Below, piece by piece: positions 29,043-38,524 of a stretch of 64,000 bases of DNA. A model generated the notes under the pieces. The model ran no database searches and was not told where the DNA came from. It was given only the letters and a program-made list of their open reading frames with translations. Source of the stretch: Rossellomorea vietnamensis (GTDB taxonomy: Bacteria > Bacillota > Bacilli > Bacillales > Bacillaceae_B); assembly GCF_008180615.1 (NCBI RefSeq), contig NZ_VTEH01000006.1, positions 1,040 to 65,039 on the forward strand. Direction: 5' to 3'. The translations under genes were made by a program, and so were the position numbers. How positions within the stretch are numbered: the first letter of the stretch is position 1; the number at the start of each line of letters is the position of its first letter.

Positions 29043-29361
29043 GGTCAATCGCAAAGAGTGAGTTCAATAGGATAAACCTGCTTTGTGAAGTCAGTGGTTA
29101 ACACATGCTTTAATAGGATTGTGAAATACAATGGGGAATATAAACGTCAAAAAGAGACGCTGCCCTTGAGAGGCTCACTTCCTATAAAATTAGGTCAGCT
29201 CCAAAAGCAGCAATATGTTTATGGGCAGTTTATAATTTGAAATAGTTACAAATATTTAAGAGTTATAAATAAACATTTGTTGATTGGAGTCACGCGCCTG
29301 GAACGGAAATCACAGTTGTTTTTGTGAAACCTTTGAATTATACAATATATCAAGTATTTAC
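29043..29361. other. dnaK-dnaJ spacer
   Basis: Part of an unusually long 483-bp gap inside the heat-shock operon. No ORF with a ribosome binding site, no known riboswitch core and no CIRCE were seen. An AGAGACGCTGCCC segment and several short A/T tracts are present. No convincing promoter was found. Confidence 0.4.
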
Positions 29362-29410
29362 GGGGTCATCCCCTCAATTTCTTAATTAATATTGTGAGGG
29401 GCCCCCTTTT
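29362..29410 (+). promoter_or_regulatory. Terminator-like hairpin just before dnaJ
   Basis: CCCCTCA (29370-29376) pairs with TGAGGGG (29395-29401). An outer GGGG at 29362 can pair with the C run at 29402-29406, and CTTTT follows. Alternative pairing GGGG-TCAT-CCCC competes with the first arm. Only about 45 nt remain before dnaJ, so it probably attenuates readthrough from dnaK. Confidence 0.6.
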
Positions 29411-29457
29411 AATGTTAAAATAACCTTTATGCATAAGGAATCGGGAGTGTTGTATTG

Positions 29458-30585
29458 ATGAGTAAACGGGACTATTATGAAGTTCTCGGCGTGGAAAACG
29501 GCGCCTCAAAAGATGAAATCAAAAAAGCATACCGCAAACTCTCAAAAAAATATCATCCTGATATTAATAAAGAAGCGGATGCAAATGAAAAGTTTAAAGA
29601 GATTAGTGAAGCCTATGAGGTATTGAGCGACGAACAAAAACGCGCACAATATGATCGTTTTGGCCATACAGACCCGAACCAGGGCTTTGGCGGCGGCGGT
29701 GACTTCGGCGGCGGCTTCGGCGGTTTTGAAGATATCTTCAACACCTTCTTTGGCGGCGGCGGAGGAGGGCGCAGGCGTGACCCTAACGCACCAAGAGCAG
29801 GAGCTGACCTGCAATATACAATGAGCGTCACTTTTGAAGAAGCAGCATTTGGAAAAGAGACGGATATTGAAATACCGAAAGAAGAAGAGTGTGATACCTG
29901 CGATGGGTCCGGAGCAAAACCGGGAACTAAGCCGGAAACTTGTAAACACTGTCAAGGAACCGGCCAGCTGAATGTGGAGCAGAACACTCCGTTTGGCCGT
30001 ATTGTGAACCGCCGGGTATGTCATCACTGTCATGGAACAGGTAAGTTCATTAAAGAGAAATGTAATACTTGCGGAGGAAATGGAAAAGTTCAGAAACGCC
30101 GCAAGATTCATGTGAAAATTCCTGCAGGCATCGATGAAGGCCAGCAGCTTAGAGTTTCCGGCCAAGGCGAGCCGGGAGTAAATGGAGGCCCTCCTGGAGA
30201 CTTGTATGTGGTTTTCCATGTAAGGTCTCATGAATTCTTTGAACGTGACGGAGATGACATCTATTGTGAAATGCCGATTACTTTTGTACAATCTGCAATG
30301 GGCGATGAGATAGAAGTACCGACTCTGCATGGCAAGGTGAAATTGAAAGTTCCTGCCGGTACACAGACAGGTACAAAATTCAGGCTTCGCGGCAAAGGTG
30401 TTCCAAATGTAAGAGGTTATGGTACTGGAGACCAGCACATCCGTGTGAAAGTGGTCACACCGACCAAACTGACAGATAAGCAGAAAGAACTGCTTCGTGA
30501 ATTTGCGGATATCACTGGTCAGGTCCCGGATGAACAGCACGAAAGCTTTTTTGATAAAGTAAAACGGGCCTTTAAGGGCGAATAA
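29458..30585 (+). CDS. dnaJ: Co-chaperone DnaJ (Hsp40)
   Basis: Stimulates DnaK ATPase and presents substrates. 375 aa. The J domain has HPD at about residues 33-35, then a Gly/Phe-rich linker. Four zinc motifs follow ([32 protein letters not shown]) and the C-terminal substrate domain. I use ATG 29458 ([12 protein letters not shown]). The TTG one codon earlier is out of place relative to GGGAG. Confidence 0.97.
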   Translation: MSKRDYYEVLGVENGASKDEIKKAYRKLSKKYHPDINKEADANEKFKEISEAYEVLSDEQKRAQYDRFGHTDPNQGFGGGGDFGGGFGGFEDIFNTFFGGGGGGRRRDPNAPRAGADLQYTMSVTFEEAAFGKETDIEIPKEEECDTCDGSGAKPGTKPETCKHCQGTGQLNVEQNTPFGRIVNRRVCHHCHGTGKFIKEKCNTCGGNGKVQKRRKIHVKIPAGIDEGQQLRVSGQGEPGVNGGPPGDLYVVFHVRSHEFFERDGDDIYCEMPITFVQSAMGDEIEVPTLHGKVKLKVPAGTQTGTKFRLRGKGVPNVRGYGTGDQHIRVKVVTPTKLTDKQKELLREFADITGQVPDEQHESFFDKVKRAFKGE

Positions 30586-30609
30586 ACAGGAACGGAGTTG
30601 GTAGATTCA

Positions 30610-31551
30610 ATGAAATGGTCAGAAATCAGCATACACACAACAAATGAAGCGATCGAACCGATTTCAAATATTCTTCATGAAGCAGGAGCCAGCGGAGTGG
30701 TGATTGAAGATCCATTTGAATTAGAGAAAGAACGTGAAGACATTTTCGGAGAAATCTACCAACTCAACCCTGATGACTTTCCTGAAGAGGGAGTCATTGT
30801 GAAGGCCTATCTTCCTGTAAACAGCTTTTTGGGAGAAACAGTGGATGAAATTAAGCAAGCCGTCGATAATCTAGTGAAATATAATATCGATGTTGGAAGA
30901 AACCAAGTTGAAATATCTGAAGTGAACGAGGAAGAGTGGGCCACGGCTTGGAAGAAATACTATAATCCGGTCAAAATCTCTGCTCAATTCACGATTGTCC
31001 CTACTTGGGAGGAATATGAACCTGTCCATAGCGATGAGCTTATCATCGAGCTTGACCCTGGCATGGCTTTCGGTACAGGAACCCATCCGACAACCGTCAT
31101 GTGCATACAGGCTCTCGAGAGGACAGTGAAACCTGGTAATCATGTTATCGATGTCGGCACTGGCTCCGGAGTGTTGAGTATAGCTTCAGCTATGCTTCAG
31201 GCTGAAAAAGTCGAAGCCTTTGATCTTGATGAAGTGGCTGTCAATTCTGCCCGGATTAATACAAAGCTGAATAAAGTTCACGACAGAGTCACAGTAAGCC
31301 AGAATAACCTGCTTGATGGTGTTTCTCCAGGAGCAGATGTCATCGTGGCAAACATCCTGGCAGAGGTGATACTCAAGTTTACGGATGAGGCTGCAAGACT
31401 GCTGAAGCCTGGCGGATATTTCATCACTTCCGGAATCATCGGACAGAAAAAGGAACTCGTCAAATCCGCAGTCCTTGAAGCTGGATTCCAAGTAGAAGAA
31501 GTCATGCTGATGGAAGACTGGGTTGCCATCATCGCCAAGAAACCCCAATAA
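30610..31551 (+). CDS. prmA: Ribosomal protein L11 methyltransferase
   Basis: Methylates amino groups of ribosomal protein uL11 using SAM. 313 aa. The N-terminal domain starts [14 protein letters not shown]. The class I methyltransferase domain has [25 protein letters not shown] and VANILAEVI (NPPY-like). ATG 30610 aligns with the family start. TTG 30598 abuts GGAG. Follows dnaJ in the heat-shock operon as in B. subtilis (yqeT). Confidence 0.95.
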   Translation: MKWSEISIHTTNEAIEPISNILHEAGASGVVIEDPFELEKEREDIFGEIYQLNPDDFPEEGVIVKAYLPVNSFLGETVDEIKQAVDNLVKYNIDVGRNQVEISEVNEEEWATAWKKYYNPVKISAQFTIVPTWEEYEPVHSDELIIELDPGMAFGTGTHPTTVMCIQALERTVKPGNHVIDVGTGSGVLSIASAMLQAEKVEAFDLDEVAVNSARINTKLNKVHDRVTVSQNNLLDGVSPGADVIVANILAEVILKFTDEAARLLKPGGYFITSGIIGQKKELVKSAVLEAGFQVEEVMLMEDWVAIIAKKPQ

Positions 31552-31575
31552 ACGTCTTATAAAGGATGAACACCT

Positions 31576-32328
31576 ATGCAAAGGTATTTTATAGATCAGC
31601 AGTTTAAAGAAGGAAGTCCCATTATCATAGATGGAGAGAACTTTCATCATATTGTACGTGTGATGAGGATGACGGAAGACAGTATGTTTTACGTCGGCTT
31701 TCTCGACGGTGAATCGGCAAAAGTAAAAATAGAAACGATTTCCAATGACTGTCTTCAAGCAGGGATAGTACAATGGGAATCAGACGAAAAAGAAATGCCG
31801 GTGAAGATCACTATCGCGAGCGGACTGCCAAAAGGGGATAAGTTGGAGTTGATCATTCAAAAAGGGACTGAGCTTGGAGCAGTGGAATTTGTCCCTTTTA
31901 CCGCAGATCGCTCAATTGTAAAATGGGATGAGAAGAAAGCGAAGAAGAAGGTGGAACGCTGGGGAAAAATCGCCAAGGAAGCAGCTGAACAGTCACATCG
32001 TCAGCAAGTCCCTATCGTACATTCCCCTGTTTCACTGAAAAAGCTGGTTTCCTTTGCAGGTGACTATGAATATAAAATCGTGGCATTTGAAGAAGATGCC
32101 AAACTAGGTGAGCAAAGTAATTTGGCCGGCGTCCTGAAAGCAGCCAAGCCCGGTGACCGTATATTGGCTGTTTTCGGTCCCGAAGGCGGTTTGACTGAAA
32201 AGGAAGTCGATACACTTAAAGAGAATGGATTCCTTTCCTGCGGGCTGGGTCCAAGAATCATGCGTGCAGAAACGGCTCCCTTTTACTTGCTGTCTGCCGC
32301 GTCCTATCAATTTGAACTAATGAGGTGA
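31576..32328 (+). CDS. rsmE: 16S rRNA m3U1498 methyltransferase RsmE
   Basis: A SPOUT-class methyltransferase of 250 aa acting on U1498 of 16S rRNA. The knot-forming C-terminal motifs are FGPEGGLTEKEVD and LGPRIMRAETAP. The N-terminal PUA-like domain begins MQRYFIDQQF. Its stop overlaps the ribosome binding site of mtaB, so the two are tightly coupled. Confidence 0.95.
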   Translation: MQRYFIDQQFKEGSPIIIDGENFHHIVRVMRMTEDSMFYVGFLDGESAKVKIETISNDCLQAGIVQWESDEKEMPVKITIASGLPKGDKLELIIQKGTELGAVEFVPFTADRSIVKWDEKKAKKKVERWGKIAKEAAEQSHRQQVPIVHSPVSLKKLVSFAGDYEYKIVAFEEDAKLGEQSNLAGVLKAAKPGDRILAVFGPEGGLTEKEVDTLKENGFLSCGLGPRIMRAETAPFYLLSAASYQFELMR

Positions 32329-32333
32329 AAAAT

Positions 32334-33680
32334 ATGCCAACAGTAGCTTTTCATACCCTCGGTTGTAAAGTGAATCACTATGAAACAGAGGCTATTTGGC
32401 AATTATTTAAAGAACAGGGCTACGAGCGCCTGGAATATGAAAACACATCGGACGTGTATGTGATTAACACATGTACCGTTACCAATACGGGCGATAAGAA
32501 AAGCCGTCAGGTCATCCGCCGTGCCATCAGGAAGAACCCTGATGCCGTCATTTGTGTTACAGGGTGTTATGCACAGACGTCCCCTGCAGAAATCATGGCG
32601 ATTCCCGGAGTAGACATTGTGGTTGGAACTCAGGACCGCAGAAAAATGCTGGAGTACATTGAGCAGTTCAAAGATGAAAGACAGCCGATCAACGGCGTAG
32701 GGAACATTATGAAAAATCGCGTGTATGAAGAACTTCAAGTTCCCGCTTTCACTGATCGAACTCGTGCTTCCCTGAAGATTCAGGAAGGGTGCAATAACTT
32801 TTGTACATTCTGCATAATCCCATGGGCAAGAGGGTTAATGCGCTCCCGTGATCCAGAGGAAGTTATACGTCAGGCTCAGCAGCTGGTTGATGCAGGCTAC
32901 AAAGAGATCGTCCTGACTGGTATCCACACAGGCGGATACGGTGAGGATATGAAAGACTACAACCTGGCAATGCTTCTTCGCGATCTTGAAGAGAAGGTAG
33001 CAGGATTGAAGCGTATCAGAATTTCGTCCATTGAAGCCAGCCAATTGACAGATGAAGTCATCGAAGTCATCGACAACTCTAACATGGTTGTAAGACATCT
33101 TCATATTCCTCTACAGTCCGGTTCAAACACCGTGCTGAAAAGAATGAGAAGGAAATACACGATGGAATTCTTTGCTGAAAGAATCGGGAAACTGAAAAAA
33201 GCTCTGCCAGGTCTTGCTGTGACTTCTGATGTAATCGTAGGATTCCCAGGTGAAACGGAAGAAGAATTTATGGAAACATACAATTTTATCAAGGAGCATA
33301 AGTTCTCTGAATTGCATGTATTCCCCTATTCCAAGCGTACAGGAACACCTGCTGCAAGGATGACAGATCAAATAGATGAAGACATCAAGAATGAACGGGT
33401 CCATCGTTTAATACAACTGTCAAACCAGCTGGCTAAAGAATACGCATCCCGCTTTGAAGAAGAAGTTCTTGAGGTTATACCTGAAGAAGTTTATAAAGAA
33501 GATCCAGCAGGCGGGCTTTATGGTGGTTACACAGATAATTACCTCAAAGTAGTCTTTCCTGCATCCGAGGAAATGGTTGGCAAACTTGTGAAAGTAAAAA
33601 TCACAAAGGCCGGCTATCCGTATAATGAAGGACAGTTCGTCAGAGTCCTGGAAGAAGAAAAGACAACAGCAGTAAGCTGA
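32334..33680 (+). CDS. mtaB: tRNA t6A37 methylthiotransferase MtaB
   Basis: A radical SAM enzyme that converts t6A to ms2t6A at position 37 of ANN-decoding tRNAs (YqeV). 448 aa. The UPF0004 domain carries the first cluster (TLGCKVNHYE, INTCTVT, VTGCYAQ). The radical SAM site is CNNFCTFC, and a TRAM-like C-terminal domain follows. ATG 32334 lies 6 nt after GAGGTG and gives the usual MPTVAFHTLGC start. A terminator follows. Confidence 0.96.
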   Translation: MPTVAFHTLGCKVNHYETEAIWQLFKEQGYERLEYENTSDVYVINTCTVTNTGDKKSRQVIRRAIRKNPDAVICVTGCYAQTSPAEIMAIPGVDIVVGTQDRRKMLEYIEQFKDERQPINGVGNIMKNRVYEELQVPAFTDRTRASLKIQEGCNNFCTFCIIPWARGLMRSRDPEEVIRQAQQLVDAGYKEIVLTGIHTGGYGEDMKDYNLAMLLRDLEEKVAGLKRIRISSIEASQLTDEVIEVIDNSNMVVRHLHIPLQSGSNTVLKRMRRKYTMEFFAERIGKLKKALPGLAVTSDVIVGFPGETEEEFMETYNFIKEHKFSELHVFPYSKRTGTPAARMTDQIDEDIKNERVHRLIQLSNQLAKEYASRFEEEVLEVIPEEVYKEDPAGGLYGGYTDNYLKVVFPASEEMVGKLVKVKITKAGYPYNEGQFVRVLEEEKTTAVS

Positions 33681-33686
33681 TAAAAC

Positions 33687-33718
33687 AAACCGGTTCATAT
33701 AGTCGAACCGGTTTTTGT
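33687..33718 (+). terminator. Terminator of the heat-shock operon
   Basis: Stem AAACCGGTTC / GAACCGGTTT followed by TTGTTTT. Confidence 0.92.
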
Positions 33719-33836
33719 TTTGATGTGCAGCCATTCCAAACACACTTGAGATCACAGTGTGTTTTTTTACTTCTGCAAATTCTCGATTGGAACATCACAA
33801 ATCTTTGAATCGGTTTAATTTTTGTTAAAAACCTTA

Positions 33837-33928
33837 TTGATTAGTTTCCCATTTAGCTGTACACTAAGTAGGTATAAGAAAGCGCAAACATTCTTCATAT
33901 TTTTTTGCATATTAGTGCAAACGGTTGC
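33837..33928 (+). promoter_or_regulatory. Promoter with cre-like and LacI-type operator sites
   Basis: TTGATT at 33837 and TACACT at 33860 with a 17-bp spacer form the promoter. AGAAAGCGCAAACAT at 33877 matches the CcpA cre pattern WTGNAANCGNWWNCA except at the first core base. GCAAACGGTTGC at 33917-33928 is a separate symmetric site of LacI-family type. TTGCA and TGCAA at 33905-33920 form another inverted repeat. Predicts glucose repression and specific sugar induction of the gene behind it. Confidence 0.65.
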
Positions 33929-33974
33929 GCGTGAAATAATAAATTTAAAAATATTTTTGTATGAGGTGTTTTAC

Positions 33975-35639
33975 ATGAAGAAAATTTGGTGGAAAGAAGC
34001 CGTTGGCTATCAAATATATCCCCGCAGCTTTCAGGATTCGAATGGAGATGGAATCGGTGACTTGCAGGGAATGATTCAAAGACTTGATTATGTTAAGGAT
34101 CTGGGTGTTGATGTCATTTGGATCTGCCCTATGTATAAGTCACCAAACGATGATAATGGCTACGATATCTCTGATTACCAGGATATCATGGAAGACTTCG
34201 GCTCAATGGAAGACTTTGACCTTCTTTTAAAGGAAGTACATGCAAGAGGAATGAAGTTGATCATCGATTTGGTCCTTAATCATACAAGTGATGAGCATCA
34301 ATGGTTCATTGAATCCCGCTCCTCTAAGGAAAACGAAAAACGTGACTGGTATATTTGGCGTGATGGAAAAAAGGACAAAGAGCCGAACAACTGGGAAAGC
34401 ATCTTCGGCGGTTCTGCATGGGAGTATGACGAGAAAACAAGTCAGTATTACCTGCACGTATTCTCTACTAAGCAGCCTGACCTGAACTGGGAGAATGAAG
34501 ACGTTCGCGAAGCTCTCTATGATACAGTTAACTGGTGGCTTGATAAAGGGATTGATGGGTTCAGGATAGATGCCATCAGCCATATTAAAAAACGCCCTGG
34601 CATGCCGGATATGCCGAATCCTGATAATAAGAAATATGTATCTTCATTCGATATGCATATGAATCAAAAGGGTATTCATAAGTTCCTTCAGGAATTCAAG
34701 GATAAAACCTACGCCAATTACGATGTTATGTCTGTCGGGGAGGCAAATGGAGTTACAGCCGATGAAGCTGAACTTTGGGTAGGTGAGGAAAACGGAAAAA
34801 TGGATATGATATTCCAATTCGAGCACCTTGGCTTATGGGATGCAGAAACAAATCCAGATCTTGATATCGTTGAATTGAAGAAAGTGCTGACCCGCTGGCA
34901 AAAAGGTTTGGAAGGTGATGGCTGGAACGCTTTATTCATTGAAAACCATGATAAACCGCGAGTTGTCTCCACTTGGGGCAATGATGAAGAGTTCTGGAAA
35001 GAAAGTGCAACAGCCATGGCAGCCATGTATTTCTTAATGCAGGGAACACCTTTTATCTATCAAGGACAAGAAATCGGCATGACGAATGTTCAGTTTCCTT
35101 CTATAGATGACTATGATGATGTAGCTGTTAAGAACCTTTACAAGCTGAAACTTGAAGAAGGTGTTTCTCATGAAGAAATCATGGAAATAATCTGGGCTTC
35201 TTCAAGAGATAACAGCCGTACACCGATGCAATGGTCAGGGGAAGTAAACGGAGGTTTCTCGGAAGGAAACCCTTGGATGAAAGTGAATCCTAACTATAAG
35301 AGCATCAATGTGGAGGCTCAGTTAAAAGACGAAGACTCTATCCTTTCTTTCTATAAAAAGATGATTGCTGTAAAGAAAGACAACGATATTTTCACTTATG
35401 GCATCTATGACTTGCTTCTTCCAAACCACGAGCAGATTTATGCCTATACACGGACATTAAAAAATGAAAAAGTTCTTGTGCTGACGAATCTCTCTACTGA
35501 GAAGGCTGAAGCTTCTCTGGGAGATTTAACTGTTGGATCAGAAGGATTAATGTTAAATAACTATTCTGTAGAACAGCACAGCGGTATATCAAAAGTGGCA
35601 TTAAAACCTTATGAAGCAAGAGTTTATCGTCTGGCTTAA
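33975..35639 (+). CDS. GH13 alpha-glucosidase (oligo-1,6-glucosidase type)
   Basis: A 554-aa cytoplasmic glycoside hydrolase family 13 enzyme that releases glucose from isomalto- or malto-oligosaccharides. There is no signal peptide. Conserved regions are VVLNHTSDEH-like (LVLNHTSDEHQW), GFRIDAISHI (nucleophile Asp), SVGEANG (acid/base Glu) and FIENHDKPR. It starts KIWWKEAVGYQIYPRSFQDSN, as in oligo-1,6-glucosidases and trehalose-6-phosphate hydrolases; without the transporter context the exact sugar is unresolved. ATG 33975 follows GAGGTG. Inserted between mtaB and deoC, unlike B. subtilis. Confidence 0.9.
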   Translation: MKKIWWKEAVGYQIYPRSFQDSNGDGIGDLQGMIQRLDYVKDLGVDVIWICPMYKSPNDDNGYDISDYQDIMEDFGSMEDFDLLLKEVHARGMKLIIDLVLNHTSDEHQWFIESRSSKENEKRDWYIWRDGKKDKEPNNWESIFGGSAWEYDEKTSQYYLHVFSTKQPDLNWENEDVREALYDTVNWWLDKGIDGFRIDAISHIKKRPGMPDMPNPDNKKYVSSFDMHMNQKGIHKFLQEFKDKTYANYDVMSVGEANGVTADEAELWVGEENGKMDMIFQFEHLGLWDAETNPDLDIVELKKVLTRWQKGLEGDGWNALFIENHDKPRVVSTWGNDEEFWKESATAMAAMYFLMQGTPFIYQGQEIGMTNVQFPSIDDYDDVAVKNLYKLKLEEGVSHEEIMEIIWASSRDNSRTPMQWSGEVNGGFSEGNPWMKVNPNYKSINVEAQLKDEDSILSFYKKMIAVKKDNDIFTYGIYDLLLPNHEQIYAYTRTLKNEKVLVLTNLSTEKAEASLGDLTVGSEGLMLNNYSVEQHSGISKVALKPYEARVYRLA

Positions 35640-35743
35640 TGAGTTTGTTTCCTCAACAGCTCTGCGCTCCGCTTCGAAGAGTGTGAACCTGCGGAGGAAA
35701 TCAAATCATTTTATAATCTTCAACATAAAAGAAGAGAACGTGT

Positions 35744-35777
35744 AAAAAAGATCAGGCTACCACCTGATCTTTTTTTC
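35744..35777 (+). terminator. Terminator of the glucosidase gene
   Basis: Stem AAAGATCAGG / CCTGATCTTT with a 6-nt loop and a run of T's. Confidence 0.92.
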
Positions 35778-35835
35778 TGCTTAGAAAAAATAAAAAATTT
35801 GGCTCTGAGTAAAGCTTTTAACTATGTTATCCACG

Positions 35836-35945
35836 CCTAGCTCCTCTGGGTCAAGTATCCCTCAGAGAATAAAAGGGAAGACCGGCTTTTTTTCTCTGAG
35901 GAACAGTTGTCTGTCGGAGCTGACCGAGGCGCTTGCGCTTTTGTT
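35836..35945. repeat. GCTTGCGCTTTT-type intergenic repeat
   Basis: The best preserved copy here: CTAGCTCCTCTGGGTC, GGGAAGACCGGCTTTTTTTC, CTGTCGGAGCTGACC and GAGGCGCTTGCGCTTTT. A shorter remnant (GGAACATTTGCCTGTCGAAG) lies near 36926. It fills the glucosidase-deoC gap. Confidence 0.7.
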
Positions 35946-36061
35946 TTTTTGGGCACAATATAAGCAGACTTGGTTGAATTATTTACTTAAAAAGTTCGTA
36001 TATTCCCCGAACCTTTGTTAGAATAAAGAGGTACGGACAACCTGTTGGAGGAGTGTTATTC

Positions 36062-36733
36062 ATGGAAAAAAATATTGCAAAAATGATCGATCATACATTA
36101 TTGAAAGCGGACTCAACTAAAGATCAAGTAACAAAAATCTGTGAAGAAGCTAAGGAATACCATTTTGCTTCTGTTTGTGTAAATCCAGGCTGGGTAAAGT
36201 ATGCAGCTCAAATGTTACAAGGAACAGATGTGAAGGTATGTACAGTGATCGGTTTCCCGCTGGGAGCGACTACATCAGAAACAAAGGCATTCGAAACGAA
36301 GGATGCAATTGAAAAAGGCGCAACGGAAGTGGATATGGTTATCAATATCAGCGCCCTTAAAGACGGAAACGACGAATTGGTTAAAAAAGATATCCAAGCA
36401 GTGACAGCAGCAGCCAAAGGAAAGGCTCTGACTAAAGTCATCATCGAAACAAGCCTTCTGACGGATGAAGAGAAAGAAAGAGCATGCAGGCTTGCAGTTG
36501 AAGCAGGGACTGACTTCGTTAAGACATCCACAGGATTCTCTACTGGCGGAGCGACAATAGAAGATATCAAGTTAATGAGAAAAACGGTCGGACCGGATAT
36601 CGGTGTGAAAGCATCCGGCGGTGTAAGAAGTGTTGAAGATGCGAAAAACATGATTGAAGCGGGAGCTACAAGAATCGGCGCCAGCTCCGGAGTTCAAATT
36701 GTTCAAGGATTAACTAGTGATTCTGACTACTAA
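36062..36733 (+). CDS. deoC: Deoxyribose-phosphate aldolase
   Basis: Cleaves 2-deoxyribose 5-phosphate to glyceraldehyde 3-phosphate and acetaldehyde in nucleoside catabolism. 223 aa TIM barrel. DHTLLKAD opens it. Conserved blocks with the catalytic residues are [24 protein letters not shown] and [14 protein letters not shown] (Schiff-base Lys), then [12 protein letters not shown] 36062 lies 8 nt after GGAGGAG. It stands alone, without nupC or pdp neighbours. Confidence 0.96.
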   Translation: MEKNIAKMIDHTLLKADSTKDQVTKICEEAKEYHFASVCVNPGWVKYAAQMLQGTDVKVCTVIGFPLGATTSETKAFETKDAIEKGATEVDMVINISALKDGNDELVKKDIQAVTAAAKGKALTKVIIETSLLTDEEKERACRLAVEAGTDFVKTSTGFSTGGATIEDIKLMRKTVGPDIGVKASGGVRSVEDAKNMIEAGATRIGASSGVQIVQGLTSDSDY

Positions 36734-36812
36734 GATGAAAAGGCAGCCCTCTTAACGGAAGGGCGCTGAAAATCTACTGAATTTTGTAATCTGCTTGGTT
36801 ATTACCAAAGAT

Positions 36813-36859
36813 AAAGTCAACTATCCTTCCTTAAATAGGAAGAAAAGTTGACTTTTTTC
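36813..36859 (+). terminator. Terminator downstream of deoC
   Basis: A long stem AAAGTCAACT / AGTTGACTTT with an inner TTCCT / AGGAA pair, then TTTTTC. Confidence 0.85.
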
Positions 36860-37040
36860 TTTGAAAGCCATGTATGTGCTGCTCTCTATACTAGATAAGC
36901 TTTAGAATTTTTTAATGATTTTAGGAACATTTGCCTGTCGAAGCTGGGAGGGTCTTTTTTCATCTAGCTGATAGAAAAGGTACTGATTCAATCCACTGAC
37001 CGATAGCATTACAAAAGTTGTTTAGTATTTTAGATGGTAA

Positions 37041-37226
37041 ATAGAGGAAAAAGTTTCCTTATTTACTAAAATACACTGACAAAAGCAAAAATAAGGGAAT
37101 ATAGTTCTCTTATTTATCTTAAAACAATAAAAAAATGTGCACTTTTATCATATAAGGGTAAAAAGTTCCGCTATTCACCCCAAAGTGAGCTTGAATTAGC
37201 GATTAAGGGAAAAAGTTCCCTTATTT
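37041..37226 (+). repeat. Four-palindrome interspersed element, copy C
   Basis: Palindromes near 37041-37063, 37090-37114, 37150-37174 and 37202-37226 (for example AAGGGAAAAAGTTCCCTT). Steps are about 50, 61 and 51 bp, the same layout as copies A and B. The tail AATTAATGAAAGGACAC resembles theirs. Located in the convergent gap between deoC and the transporter gene. Confidence 0.85.
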
Positions 37227-37480
37227 AAACCGCTGCGTACCCAATTAATGAAAGGACACGCTTCTTTCGCTATAAAGCCCCTTCCATCAGGCACACAACC
37301 AAGTGGAGCTGGCTACTTGAACGGAATCAGCGGCCGCCTTTACCGGGCAGTATTTTTTTGCTGCTCAGGCTTAAGAGTTTAGTCTGATATCCGTGCAGCT
37401 CGTGATAAGAAAGAAAGCCACTGCTCTCCTGTATACGATTAGCCGAAACTTTAACAATAACAAGCATTCATCTACAATAC

Positions 37481-38410
37481 TCACCTTAATTCGATAGCAT
37501 GAAACTTTTCAATAAGACTTGCAAAATGACCTGAGAAAGGAAGGACAAGAACGGAACATATGACATTGAAGGCAAGGCTTGCATGAGCAAGCTGTAATTC
37601 AGGATTAGCTGAGGCCCATTTCACCATTTCACCCAGCTCCTCAATAAACGGAAAGAATATCATCACTCCGGCAACGTTAAGCCATATGTGTGCATAAACA
37701 GTCAGCTTCGTCGCTTTTCCGCTCCCGATTCCAGCTATATAGGAAGTTACACAAGTACCAATATTTGCACCGAGCATGATGGAAATGCCGGCAAAAATCG
37801 TTATTATGTCCACATCAACAAAACTCATGGCGATGCCTGTAATGACTGTGCTCGATTGCACCAATCCTGTTAAAATCGTCCCCAGCAAAACAGAAAAAAG
37901 TGCTGACGCATTAGAGCGCTCCATAAGTGAGTGAATAAAAGCCTGGCTCGATAATGGCCTTGCCAGTTCTTCAAATCCATTCATGCTCACAAAAATTAGC
38001 GAAAGTCCAAGGAATGTAAGAGCAAGTGCCCGGGCATTAGGATACGGGAGGATTAGAAGGAGCAGGGAACTAACAAGCAGAGGGAGACTCAAAAAGCCGA
38101 TATCCAATGATATAATCTCCAGTGTTAAAGTAGTTCCTATGTTAGTGCCCAGGATAATCCCAATTGACTGCTTGAAGCTCAAAATACCCGCTGAGACAAA
38201 GCCTATCGTTAAAACCATTACGGCAGAACTGCTCTGCAGTACTCCAGTAACGGCAATGCCTATGAGGAATCCCTTCCAAGGTGCATCAGTCCACTTGGAA
38301 ATCAATTTAGTCATTCTCTCTCCTGCCAGATTATATAATCCGCTTTTCAGCCAAAACATACCCAGCAAAAAGCTTCCAATTAATAGAAAAAAGATAAGTA
38401 AACTAAGCAT
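37481..38410 (-). CDS. yqeW: Na/Pi cotransporter family protein YqeW
   Basis: A 309-aa polytopic membrane protein of the NptA/PNaS family that takes up phosphate with sodium. The two inverted halves each carry the signature glutamine-serine motif: VLQSSSAVMV near residue 59 and LVQSSTVITG near 187. They are followed by GTNIGTT and GANIGTC. Eight or so hydrophobic segments fill the length. No C-terminal PhoU domain is present. Substrate is inferred from family. ATG 38410 follows GGGGGG. Confidence 0.9.
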   Translation of the reverse strand: MLSLLIFFLLIGSFLLGMFWLKSGLYNLAGERMTKLISKWTDAPWKGFLIGIAVTGVLQSSSAVMVLTIGFVSAGILSFKQSIGIILGTNIGTTLTLEIISLDIGFLSLPLLVSSLLLLILPYPNARALALTFLGLSLIFVSMNGFEELARPLSSQAFIHSLMERSNASALFSVLLGTILTGLVQSSTVITGIAMSFVDVDIITIFAGISIMLGANIGTCVTSYIAGIGSGKATKLTVYAHIWLNVAGVMIFFPFIEELGEMVKWASANPELQLAHASLAFNVICSVLVLPFSGHFASLIEKFHAIELR

Positions 38411-38489
38411 GTCCTGTCCCCCCTTTCTTAACTGTATTAGGAATAAGGAGCATACATGTCTATTTATACAAGCAATTCGTCAGAAATTG

Positions 38490-38518
38490 TTGACCTTCTG
38501 AAGGGCTTATATTATAAT
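38490..38518 (+). promoter_or_regulatory. Strong sigma-A promoter of rpsU
   Basis: TTGACC at 38490 and TATAAT at 38513, spaced exactly 17 bp. Transcription should start near 38525, giving a leader of about 170 nt. Confidence 0.85.
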
Positions 38519-38524
38519 TGCAAA

